Shown here one piece after another: positions 33,036 through 44,689 of a DNA stretch of 64,000 bases. Origin of the DNA: Tricholoma matsutake. Lineage: Eukaryota; Basidiomycota; Agaricomycetes; Agaricales; Tricholomataceae. Location of the stretch: positions 1,054,001-1,118,000 of the forward strand of contig AP026542.1 in the NCBI GenBank assembly GCA_026075535.2, read 5' to 3'. Under the pieces are notes generated by a model. That model was given only the letters and a program-made list of their open reading frames with translations. It was not told where the DNA came from and did not search any database. Both the position numbers and the translations under genes were made by a program. Numbering within the stretch: the first letter of the stretch is position 1; every line of letters starts with the position of its first letter.

Positions 33036-36000
33036 CTATATTTGATTCCCAACGAGAAGTCCCTCCCTCCAGGGTGGGGCAGGGCCATGAAGGACATCGC
33101 TATGCTCAACCCAGTGGTAACAATCCTCGCCCCCGTTCCAAAAAGGCTTCATCCGCCGCACCGCTTTCAGTGTTTGCACATCTTTTCGCGGGTGCTCTCC
33201 GAGGAAGTCACGAGAACTCAAAAGGAGGGCATACGAAGCTTTGTGGGCAGCGTCGATTCCGCGGTATACCGTTGGGGAGCAACCATACACAAATATGTTG
33301 TATCTGGCGTGTCCCTCTTTGGGATGGTGTCGTCGGCCATGTTGAGGGATGTATATCTTGGACGGCGTTGGGTGATCTGGACTTCCCTCAATCGGTGGTG
33401 GAGTGTGAGGGCGAGGGTTGGATTTCTTTGATGACGATGACGAAGAGTAGGAGTCTGGCTTAAATATAGAGGTGGTCTGAGCCTCGGGAGGTTTTACTTG
33501 TAATCCGAGCTCCATAATCAGGCTAACGTACGGCCGGTAAGACGTAGGGATCGACCCGTGTGTGCATTTCCCTAGCTTTTTCGGGAAAAATTTGACCTCG
33601 GCTTGATCAATGGAGAGTTTAGCAACAGTACCGCCTTTGATCTGTCGCTTAAACTGTACAAGCACACCAGTCATGACATGCTCGCACAGCCGAGTGTCCC
33701 ACAAGAGGACAGGTAAGATGCAGTCGACGGTGCGTTGGCCGTTCCGGCACATGATCGCCATGTGGCGGATGAAAGCTGCCCATGCCGCGGCGGAGGTTGT
33801 GCCGGTGTCGTCCGCCATTTTCCCAAAATGTGTGAAGCAGATGAGAGCGTGCTTGAATGCCTCTCTAAACGACATTCCCTCCATATTATCCGGGGTGCTG
33901 TCAAGAACCATATCTGCGTACTCGTCGACGAACAACGCTTCGATGAAGGATATAAGGCGGCATCCAGCGCTGAAATTAGGAGGTATTTTCTGGGGACGTT
34001 TACTTTGTTCTCGCTCGACAGCGCGATGGTAGGCATCGAGGAGAAGTTGACGTCCGGTAAGCTCCCCCAGTTCTCCACGATCGAGCAAGCCAGTTTCGAG
34101 AATGGTGGTAAGCGTTTCGACTGCCATAAATGGAACTTGCCTCCTCCACGTCCAGAGTTGCTGGGCAGCAGCCTCGGCAAGAAGGGGTTCGGAAGGGTAT
34201 CCAGACCGCAGGTACTCTCGGTGATCAGGAATAGAATATGCGAACCGCATGTGGCTCTCAACCAGACCGGCCTCTACGATTTGCACTTTTTCACGACGAG
34301 GCTCAAAGTCCAGTGACAGTTGGACATCTAGAACTGCCAGCTTTGCAGCGGGTAAGAAGGTATCGTAACTGAAGTCGATATTGCGAGAAGCAACAAGCTT
34401 CGCACGTGCTAATTCTATGAGCCCTGTATGGAGGACAGATGCATTCATCCCGGCTCCTCGCAACAGTGTCCAAAATCTATTGCAACAAGCCATCAAGCAC
34501 GTCAATTTGAACAGTGAAAAAATTACACCCACAATGGTCTCCCAAATTGCGCCATGAATGGAATTGTGCTAATATCTTTGAGAGTCAACTCGCCTGGCTT
34601 GACCATGAGTTCACCGCAGCAGTCAAAGGGTGTTTCGGTAATTGGTGCGTGTGTAACGGCTTTGCCACCGCGGATGCGAGCGGATCTGGCAAGGGCCTGT
34701 GGCGAAGCGAACTGGGCTAAGCTCGAATTTGTGGATAGGAAAATGCAAAAGATCGGGAACGCTAAAAATTGGTTGAGACACGAGCATAGAAAATCGTAAA
34801 GCGTCTTCTCGTCGTCGTTCTTGGGCACCACTTTGGTGAGCGGGTGTGCTTCGTCGAAGTAGATTACGAGTTTGACTTGCTGCAACCCAACCCAGCTGTC
34901 CAGCTTGGTGATGAGTTGTCCCAGTGCGAGTCTTGCTGATTCCGCAGCGGCAAACTCAATAACCGTCTTCACATCGTAGTTGATATGATCAGAGTCTTCA
35001 GAGACTTCAGGTCGCGCTCGACGTTTCGCGAGCAACTCTTCATGCTTCTTCTGGATTTCAGGAAGAATCTGCCGACGCAATGATTAACTGCGATGTTCCT
35101 TGCCGTCTTCACGGATGCGCACCTGAATGGGGTTATTGGCGCCGTCAATCGCTGCTTTGTATAATTCTCTGCGTACGCCTTCAAGGTGACTTGACCACCA
35201 CTTGGCCAGATCTTCAGCGGTTCTAGTTCGCTTTGACCTCAGTTCTTCCCCGCACTTCTCTAGTTCGCCGCCGACTTGCGTAAATACACTAGCGAGGAAC
35301 TTGAGATAATTGGTTTTGAGGACATGCTGATCATCCGATACAGAAGTGATAACGAGGTAGTCGCGGACAGCATCATCGGGGATGGGGAATGCCAGGTCTG
35401 TGTTTATACATTAGAAGCACCCTAGAAAGTCGAAAAAGCAAGGACCTTGTTTATCGCGCTTTTCTCGTAGATTAAATGGGATGGTGAAGACCAAGTTCGC
35501 TTGCTCGTGTACCATGCGAGATTTTCCCGTTCCAGAACTTTGAACGATGGCGATTTGGTTAGAATATGCTTTTTCTGTTCGTGGGATGGCGTTGATATTG
35601 GCGAATAGGAGTCGATGATTGTTTCCCAAGTAAATATCACGCCAGGCGGACTGTAGAGCTTTGGAAATAGGGTTGGCTCAGCAAAAGAAGAGCTAGAACA
35701 AATAAATACCGTCTTCTAGAGAATCGTGTCCATAGAATAAGCTGTTATAAACCACAACAAATGCACCAATTACGCACTGGTCAGATCTACATCATCGTTG
35801 GGGGGTAAATGGCCCCTTTTTGCTACAACCTAGCCGTCATCACCAATCCCAACAAAAGAGCACGGGGAATCGCTTACGAGCTTCTCGCATCCGAGGCCAG
35901 AGGATCTCTTCAATGATGATTAGAGGCCCAAAAAGAGGAAACATAGCACAAAAAATGCACCCAATTGTCGCACTTCTTTGAATGAGGCTTCTTTCCATGC

Positions 36001-36354
36001 TTTTTGTAGGATCGCACTGATGGACGGTTGTCTGGTCAGCAGTTCCTCCGCTTCTTCTTCTTTAAGAGTTACGAGTCGGTTGTCTCCGAGAGTGATGTAA
36101 CAAAGCAGTGCAGGCAGATCTGGCTCCCTATTCAACTCCCGAAATGGGCTGAATGTCTTCATAAGCTTCGCATCTAGGGGCTTGTGATTGTCATCGATGA
36201 AGTGATCGCGCTCGCGAGATACTCGAGTGACTGATGGAGTAGCATCCCGGAATGTGGCCTCGCGTGGCGGATTCAGATCACCCACAGACAAATGGGCGAA
36301 GTCCTCAGATAATGGACTCGTCGGGTCCATGGTGGCACTGAGGTTCGCCGTCAT
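33036..36354 (-). pseudogene. Crinkler-style P-loop NTPase gene, probable pseudogene
   Basis: Start at about 36354 or the next Met 8 codons on (MDPTSPLSEDF). After an N-terminal region (36354-35970) and an intron, the Walker A-like motif IVQSSGTGKSRMVHEQA lies at about 35560-35510, then FTIPFNLREK. An intron near 35440-35410 is followed by an exon to about 35085. A Walker B-like IYFDEAHPLTKVV lies at about 34865-34830, then an intron at about 34532-34475 (donor GTGGGT, acceptor CAATAG). A long C-terminal exon runs to 33036, with a Ser/Pro-rich linker and KSYRPYVSLIMELGL-like block near 33530. An in-frame TAA at about 35083 suggests a nonsense change. I recognise the GTGKSR...YFDEAH pattern from NTPases linked to fungal Crinkler-type effectors; a nuclease-like C-terminus is possible but not shown. 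GC and CpG content look higher than in the flanking repeats. Confidence 0.6.
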
Positions 36355-36489
36355 TGACCAATGATGGAATGATGACGCAACTTCAATAGACCGTCGAATT
36401 TGTTCAGATGGAGTATGAATCAGCAAACGAGCATTGAGGAAGGAATAGATGTACAGAGATTGGTAAATAGATGTCAACAATGCGCTCAT

Positions 36490-37120
36490 TCCGAACCGCC
36501 TCGGGGTTGCAATGGTATGCTGGGTTGTCCGTTGTCATCATTTTCATTTTTTCGAGTTTGCTGATTATTGTTTTACATTTCATCGACCGTTACAATTGCA
36601 CCGAACATCTGGCGAGTCACCATCGCGCATCAAAAAATCCTGTTCACTTTGCTCAGAGAGGGAATCCTAGGTTGAGGGATACCAAGGTGCGTCATCATTA
36701 AAGATCTGTAACTTACTGCCTTTCAACTTGCCTTATAGTAGCGACATCGCACCTGGGCACACTACACAGATGATAAGCGCGCACTCCTTCCACGCTCATC
36801 CCCAGCTGCAATCTTTCTGCGCTCATCCCCAGCAGCCCGTATCCGCGCTCTTTCCACGCTCATCACAGCAACAACGGTCAACCCCGTCTCCACCCGTCGC
36901 ATGTGCAGTATCTACCACATCTCCAACTGTCAGCGTGTGCCTCGCTTACAGCTGCCAGCCCCGGTTAGGAAAAAGGAACACAGTGGGAGTCAGCCAAGTC
37001 CGAGCCTTCATGGATCTGGTAATCGGCCGTCACTCGCTGTAATGACTATCAGTCTGGACTGTAACGACGTGTATTCAAAGTGCCACTGCGAACGTTCACA
37101 ATGCTACGAAATTATTGTAC
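36490..37120. other. Intergenic region, no supported gene
   Basis: A plus-strand frame (36471-36701) has a hydrophobic stretch (VVIIFIFSSLLIIVLHFI) that could form one membrane segment, but there is no further support. The stretch probably includes the NTPase promoter (leftward). Confidence 0.35.
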
Positions 37121-40100
37121 CTAGGACTTCAGTTTCTTATCATGGAAATTCCAGCCTTCCCTGCAATCTTTCGTGGGGTGCTGGCTATTGCGGCCAGGAC
37201 ACGAACATAGTCCGCAATCCTGGCAAGGATTTTTGCAGAAACGATGGCTGTTGGAACCGCTACAGCCTGGTCGTCCACACTTCTGGCATGTGTGCTTTTT
37301 TCGAGTGGGCGGTTCGTCTGCAGAGGGAGCCTTTCGCTTTGGAGCTCCCGTGATAGGTGCGTTCGTCGAGGATGAAGTCTGAGATGATGAGCCTTCATTT
37401 GCAGCGTTAAGTGTTGTCTCGGAGGTCGGAAGAGAGTTGGCAACTGGAACTCGGGGTTGGCGGTGACTGTGTATCTGGGGATCGGGGACAACTGCAAGAT
37501 ACTGTGAGATGTCAATATGAGGACGTTGCGGAAGTTGCCCTTGGAGCTTGGGAGGATGAGGAGTAGGAACCGGGTTGTATGGTACGAGTGGTGCAGCTAT
37601 CGAGCGTTCCGGGTTTCGGTTTATCCGTTCAACAGCTTTGACTTTTGTGATTGACTGAGCAATCGAGTTCTTCTCGTTTACATTGCGATGCCATTTGCTG
37701 TAGTATGCCTGAAGATGCTCTGCCAACTAAATGTGTCATTAGAACAGATCATTGAGAAGACCCCGAGCTATAGTACCTTGTAGAAAATATCTTCCCCGTT
37801 AGCACTTCGATTCCAGACTTTTGCTCCTTGTTTCCAGTCAGGGCCTGCATTAGTCTGAGCAAAGAGAGGATTCTCCTGCATCAGCTTCTTGAAAAGCACC
37901 TTTTCTGCTGTAGTATGGACCACTATAACAGCATATCTTGACCCTTGTTGTCTTGCTAGGTATGAGTTCTTGCTTTTGGAGTCAAATTGGTGCTGATAGC
38001 TTTCAATATCAGCTGTAACACATATAGAATCAGGAACAGGAAGAATTCCAATTTTCTTGCCTGCTGGGATGTATAAATCTCCATTTATCCAGCCTGTTAA
38101 GGTTTGTGACTCAGGAATAAGATGCTGAGTTGATTCAAGCAGCAGCTGAAGAGAGTTTGTTAACCAGACATCAAAATGGCCACGATACACAAATCCACAA
38201 CGATTGACAGTGCCAACCTGATTAATTCAAGTTTATTGCATATGAAATAGATATGAAGTGAAATATTATCATGCACCACTAAGTTATGCATTAGAACAAA
38301 GTCACATAGTCGAGTTGAGGCATGGCATGCAGAAGCACCAGAGAGAAGCCATCTCCACCCAGAGTGATGAACCCCACCTTCAACACTGTTGGTCCCTCGC
38401 ACACACTGGTAGAGTGGAAGATTTCCATGCTTCTTGTCAACTCCAATTTGGTAATACAGTGGGATATTGTGTGGATCAGAGAGAAGACCACTTTGAATTG
38501 CTTTCAGAACATTTTGTGCATCCTTTCAAGCTTGAGCATTAAATAGTGGTTGCTTCTTTTCCGAGTCTAGAAGTGGTCCATATGAGCTGAAGACCTCTTT
38601 AACAAGAGGGTAAAGTAGTTCTGGAGGTCTTCCACAGCCAGTGAGCATTGAACTGCAGTACCTCTTCCCAAGAAGAATTAGTCGACGCAAGATATGCAGA
38701 AATACACATCTTGTCCTCCTTGTCAGGGATAAAAATGGCATCACGTAAAGCATGCACAAAAGGGCGGCGACACCCATGTTCCTTCGAAATCTTGATTCGT
38801 GCCATACCATGCCAGATGTCCATTAATACCCGGCTATGGATTGAGGATGGCCATGCTGAAGGATTCACATCAATTTCTTCCAGCAACTTCAATCCATCTT
38901 TCATGCTTTGTATGTCCATCTTGACTTTGGAACCCCCATCAACATCTTGATCCTCAGTAATATCCTGAGGTTCATCAACCCCCTCCATCCAGTCTGCTTC
39001 TTCAGGCACTGGCTGACTGAGGAACTGTAACAACTGATGGAATTTTTGATTGGCCAACTGTGAAGATTGCTCATCTGTGGAAGGTCCAGTGGATGGGGGC
39101 ACACTGAAGGGAGGTGGTGGATGCTTCGCCTTGTTCTGACAATGTAGCTTGGTGCATTTGACCAGTATATCAAATGGAAGATGAAAGTGGGACATTATGG
39201 AGAGGAAGAATGGCCCCAGGAACTACCATAGTCTGAACTGTGACATGAGCCTGGGTTGGTGTATGGTTTACACCTCTACAAGTTGAAGTTGGTGGCTCCA
39301 GAGATAGAATATCATAGGCAATTACTTGTCTGTCATCCTGATGAACAGATACAGGTGTGCCAGGAATGGTGGCTTCCTTTGTTTTATCAGGAACAGAACT
39401 CTGGGAAAGATGATGATATGCTTGGAGGGCAACTAATGCATCTGATGCAGCATATTCAACCTGCTGAGGAGAGAGAGATTGAGACTGTCCCAGCTTAAAG
39501 AAACTTGCACAGGAGTAGTTTTGTCCAATCGTACACCAAGAACAGCAGCATAAATATCTGCAAGACTGACATGAGCATCTGATATCACACCTAAGTCTTT
39601 GGCTAATTTTGCCAGCTCAACTCCACCACTGTATGGTGCTGGATTACTACCTTGACTTTCACGTTCAAGACACTTCAAGTCCTGAGTGACATTCTGACCA
39701 ACTTTAAGAATTTGGGGATTTGCAAGAAACATCTGAAGAGCCAGTGGAAGCTTCCCATTGAAGTGCCCAATCTGTTTCATGACCATATTATTGAATGTAC
39801 CATCAAGATCAACATAAAAACCTACCTGGAAAATATAAACCCATTTTCCATATGCTATCTGTATAATTGCAGTTGGCTGTGGTCCCCCTCCATACACTAG
39901 GTCAACATTCCACTCAGCATCAAATCCGACTACCAAGTGTGAATTCTCATCCTCGACATTAAGGTCATCAAGAATTTTTGTGAGAGCAGCTTTGATACCA
40001 GTGGCTGTGGACTGTACTGAGATATCAACATCTGAGGGCTGCACAAAGGGTTTGAGAATTGGGTATTTCTCAACTGGAATGATGTCTTGAGTCAGGGAAG

Positions 40101-42162
40101 GAAAGATCTGTTCCAAGAACTGCTTGTCAGCTGCAGGCTTGTCGGTATAAAATAGTTTAGGCTGTGAGTGTCCATAGGTGTTCAGAGAGTCTTGCATCTT
40201 GATAAGAGCAGATTCAAACTGTGCATGGGATTTGGTAGCAACAAATGCAAGGACATGTATTTCTCCAAACTCATTTGTAACTGTAAGGGCTGCTGTGAAG
40301 ACAGCCTTGCTATTGAGCTTGAGGATTTGCTTTGTTATCTAGAATGATAAAAAGTAAGAAACTCTCCAGGTCCAGAAACAAATAACTCAATGCTACCTTA
40401 TGACTGTGATCAATTGCACAAATCTCACCACTACACATAGCTATCTTCTGATCAATTTCCATTCCATGATCTTCAATAAGCTTGTTGTACATCCTACGAA
40501 GCCACTGTGAACTTGGAACAAATCCACTATACCCCAGTGGATCAGAAAAGATACCAAATGGTTGATATGACATAGATGGGTCTGGATCAGACTTCCAAGA
40601 AAGTATTCCATGGAGATACTGTGCATGCAGAGTGTCAAACCATCGGTAGTGAAGCACATGAAGGCAGTTCAAGAATTGCTTTGATCCCATTCCATACTGG
40701 AAGCATGTGCACATTGTGGCAAGAACAGAAGTAGCAATTGCATTTTGGTGGCTGAGAGTTGCCAGAAATTCTGCAGCAAGTGATGTGGGTAGCATTCGGA
40801 TGATCCGGGGATCCCAGCTATTGAATGTTACTGAATGCTGATTTGTTTGTGGATGACGACACTGAGGGCATCGATGCCATTGTCCAATAATATAAAACAC
40901 ATCTTCGAGGTCAATGTCACGTTGGGGCAGAGTGAAACCATGGCAATACAGACATGTAGAGCAATCAGGGCAGCACAACCCTCCATCAACAAGGTGATCC
41001 AGATCCCAGTAGAACCAGCGGTGATTGTACAGCATCTCCGGATGTGGTTTTGTATTACCATGGAGTAGGAAATAGTTTGCTTTACATGGAAGCCAGAAAG
41101 TCTGTTCAATCTCATAGAGGCATGGTTTTGATTGAGATCCCAATGTCCTTTTTAGATATGCTAAATGTTTCTCATATGCAGTTTTAATGGAAGGTGGGAG
41201 GGGCTGAGGGACTCGCTTGTGTGAACTTCCATCCACATCTGCATCTAAATCATCTTCATCTTCACCACCGTCATCCTTGTCTCCTTCACCATCACCCATA
41301 AGGTCGAAATGACTGTCCTCCTCTCCATCTCCTTCCGAAATTGGTCGATCCGGATCTTTATCAGGTATGACACACTGATCACACACCATTTAATTGGTGC
41401 ATGTATTGGACTTGAGTTTGCCATCAGATTTGCTGGAGGCATCTTTGTGTTGCCATCAAGTCGCCATTTGAACAAAGACCATTGTCAAATAGGGCTGGAT
41501 TTGTCTGTCAGTAATAGTGGCCATGGATCCACAGGAGTTTTTGAAGTAGCAGGCTTAGATCCAACCTCAATATTAGTATCTTGTGTACTAAGAGCATGCC
41601 AAAAATTGACTTACCTTATTTTTCTGTCCAGCCTCAGAATTAACTTGTGGTATCTCCTGATTTGAAGCATCCCCAGACCTGGATTCCTTGCCTAATGGCT
41701 GAGGAGCAGCTAGCTCGGTTCCACCAGTACCAACAGTTTTCCTTGGTCGGCTGCGCTTCTGTTTCCCTGCATCAGGGCCCTCAGTGGATTCATGGGCTGC
41801 CAAACAGAGTGAGTTCAAAGGGACATATCACACAATTCAGTTCACATGCTTCTGATGAGCTGCCACCTCCTGTTCCACCAGGATCCTCAAAATGAATAAG
41901 ATGGGCATGCTGTCAAAATGGCATTGCGTTCTCACTGCCGCTATTTCTCCCTTCTGAGTCTGAGTGATCTGTCAGTAATGGTGCTAGACAATGAACATGA
42001 TGATTAGCTGATGGTATAAGGCTGCATACATACCTGCACGTATTCCCAAGGGAGGTTGTGCGCTGACTCAGATGCATGTCCCACGATCTCTGTTGTCTGA
42101 TGCATCAAATGATGCAGTCCTGTCCAAAGCCTTTGGAGACATTGATGAGATGGATTTTTCAT
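37121..42162 (-). pseudogene. DUF6729 / DEDDy exonuclease multidomain gene, copy 2 (near complete)
   Basis: Same architecture as copy 1, better kept. The N-terminal region (about 42162-41390) has an AT-hook-like KRSRPRKT; exon boundaries are uncertain. DUF6729 with zinc pairs CCPDCSTCLYC and CPQC lies at 41389-40400. An intron (about 40400-40338, donor GTAGCATT, acceptor TTCTAG) follows AIDHSHK. A segment with LFYTDK lies at about 40150. The WRN-like exonuclease has motif I FDAEW (about 39915-39930), motif II VGQNVTQDLKCL (about 39670-39705) and motif III YAASDA (about 39440-39460). A (CT)n run at about 39467-39477 shifts the frame just before motif III. Later blocks are RGTNSVEGGVH (about 38385) and GWINGDLYIPAGKKIGILPVP (about 38030-38090). 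An intron near 37735-37775 precedes the Lys/Cys-rich tail CQKCGRPGCSGS...CKNPCQDCG (37170-37300). Ends at 37121. Biochemical role unproven. Confidence 0.75.
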
Positions 42163-42367
42163 GATGAGATACTTTTTTCAGAGAACTGAGAAACTATTGA
42201 GCATTTGATAACAGTAGTTAAACTTCAGGAGATGCTCGATCAAGTGTCGAGATGGAAAACTTTTCCTCTCCCCTCTTCTTCCTTCCTTTTTGGGAATTTC
42301 CATTTTGGGAATTTATTTTTTACTAAGTAGGGTTGTCCACAAACATCACTATCGAGCCCCACTACTA

Positions 42368-42834
42368 AGGTAGAGGAACTCCATAATCATCAAATGTCAT
42401 ATGCTGTGACTGAGTTGTGATGAGGGGCTTACCAAAATCATGTGATCTGACTCATCTCAGTGGACACTGGATTGGAACCAACTTCCCAAGTTTGTTATAG
42501 CTGTAATCTTTCTCTTTTTGTATGCTGGCATGGGTGATGGGCCTGTGAGGCCTGACGTGGACACTTGGACACAACACGTGCTGGTGATGCATTCTTGAGA
42601 TTGAATCACGTGTACATAATGTATCTTCCATAAACCCATAACTATTCAATCATAAATGCATACACCTCATTATACATACTCCAAGGAAATTTGGGAGACT
42701 AGAAATATAAATTTCTAGGGAAACACATTTTTGAAAAGAGCCCTCTCTTATTTTGTGATTCAATTTCTATTATTTTGTCATGTAAAATCAGGCCAGGTCA
42801 TATGACACTGGATGATTATGGAGTTCCTCTACCT
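42368..42834. mobile_element. Non-autonomous TIR element flanked by TA, 467 bp
   Basis: Left end AGGTAGAGGAACTCCATAAT... is matched in inverted orientation at the right end (...ATTATGGAGTTCCTCTACCT). The inverted arms are about 35 bp with two mismatches. TA dinucleotides flank both ends (42366-42367 and 42835-42836), as in Tc1/mariner-like insertions. No coding capacity is evident. Confidence 0.7.
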
Positions 42835-42839
42835 TATCT

Positions 42840-44689
42840 CTATGCTTATATTTCTCCATTGATGCATGTGTATGGGTTTTCCAGGCACACAACACTCTTC
42901 TAGTCCTGAATTTGCTATCTGGTCATCCATTCGCTTCTAGATCTCTGTATGGTTGCCGAGAAAGACATGGTCCACCTTTGCCTGTGAGCCTTCAACTTCC
43001 ATTCCTTTTTCATCAGCTGGGGTCCTTGTGTCACAATATTAATGTGACATCAAGTAATTTTCTGCAACATACCCTAATATTTCAGTGACTCGGAAGTCCA
43101 GTGCGCATTCACATACTTCTGAGGCCCAGTGCCAGCCTCAGGCAGAACTACAAGCAATGAAAATGGGGGAAGTTTAGCATCTATGTGACCAAGACTCAGA
43201 TGGGAGGCTAGTTGTACAGTATGTTCAAGTCATTGGTACTAGTATAAATCTTAAACTCTTGCTGAAGTTGACTAGTACTGTCTATACTGTGCCCATGCAG
43301 CCTCCACCTTTGCATTGTGGTGGGATGTAAGATCACTAGAGGCAACTTGAAGCCTACAGATAATTCATGTGAAATTGAGGACTGATCCATATAAAACTTG
43401 AGAGTCAGGACTCAAGACATACTTCAAGCTCTGCACTGTCAACCATGGACTTTCTTTTCCTACATCAGATTTGAAATATAAGGCTATGGAGCATAGTCAA
43501 GCATCAGCTAGTGCAAGATAAAGACTAGATAAGATACAAACCATGTGCAGTGCTCAAATGGTCCAAGTTGTTGCTAACAGCCAAAGAGGCTTTGGCAGGA
43601 TTGGATGAACTAACCCTGGACATCCTATTGTCACTCAGTTGCATGTTACAGGTGTGAGACTGGCTTTATAGTACATCAACACCTAGTCAGTATGTAAAGG
43701 CTGCTTCATGAGGCATACACCACTGCCACCAAATCAAGTGGTCAACACACTTTGCGCTTCAAGGCTTGGACTGTTGAACTCTATGCCAATTCTTGAGTTC
43801 AAAGAATGTACATTCTTGTTGAAGATGACATATGTTCATCGTTTATCCTGTTTTGGGCTTACCCTTTCCAGTCACTCATGAGTCATGATATGTTTTGTAG
43901 ATGCATTGGGTATCACTGCATTGCCAGGAGAGAAGAAGCTGCCAGCTGAGCAAATCATGGCAGACAGTTGTGGTTTAGCACTGTAGCTATTGCTATTCAC
44001 ACCAAGCTCAGTTTAGCATATCGACCAACTGCAGTACAAGCTCGAATCAAGGGTGTGGCTCGAAAAGGTTTGTTCATCATTCATCCAACAGACACAGATC
44101 CCAAGCCAAAAATCTGGATTTGCCCATCACAAGACAAGATGGCATACTCCAAGTCTGAGCCGCTTGATTGTGTGCACTGCAATCCTCGACTTGCTTACAG
44201 TCTCACACCACTCGCCGCTCGGAGCCAATCACTTTATCATGGCAAAGTATCCTCAACCTCACGCATAACAGGATCCCGGACAATGTCCTTATCGAGTTTT
44301 TGATCAAGGGTTTGACAGATGACGTAGAACCCTTGATGGATTGGGAGAGCCCGATGGCGATGGTTGCATGGTGGTACATTCAAGTTATTAACTGGATCAG
44401 TGGGGTGGCGAGTGCTAGGACACAGAGACAAGCCTCCCTCCTCACATTTGTGTCAGGTATATAGTTGCATATAGTACACATTCCCTTGGAAAATGTAATG
44501 TTTGCATGTTCACGCATTCATGTTTTGGACCATGTTGAGAGGCTTCATGTTGAATGATGATTGTCAAATAATGATGAATTGTTGAATGTCGTAGCCACCA
44601 CAGCAAAAAAACATACTAGTATTGGGCTAGGTAGGTTGGATTCAAACTTGTGAGCTATGTCAAGTCCTAGGCTCAACGTCTTTTTTATG
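42840..44689. other. No assignable gene; minor plus-strand frames
   Basis: Overlapping plus-strand frames at 43968-44464 (for example KGLFIIHPTDTDPKPKIWIC) show no recognised domain. A minus-strand B-box-like AAGTTTGAATCCAACC near 44640-44655 hints at a tRNA-derived fragment, without a clear A box. Confidence 0.35.

Noticed and set aside
33610..34316. Plus-strand open frames opposite the NTPase C-terminal exon
   Set aside because: The minus strand gives one 498-codon frame continuous with the NTPase motifs; the plus frames are shadows.
36471..36701. Small membrane protein with one hydrophobic segment
   Set aside because: No homology recognised, no splice or regulatory support, and it overlaps the likely NTPase promoter.
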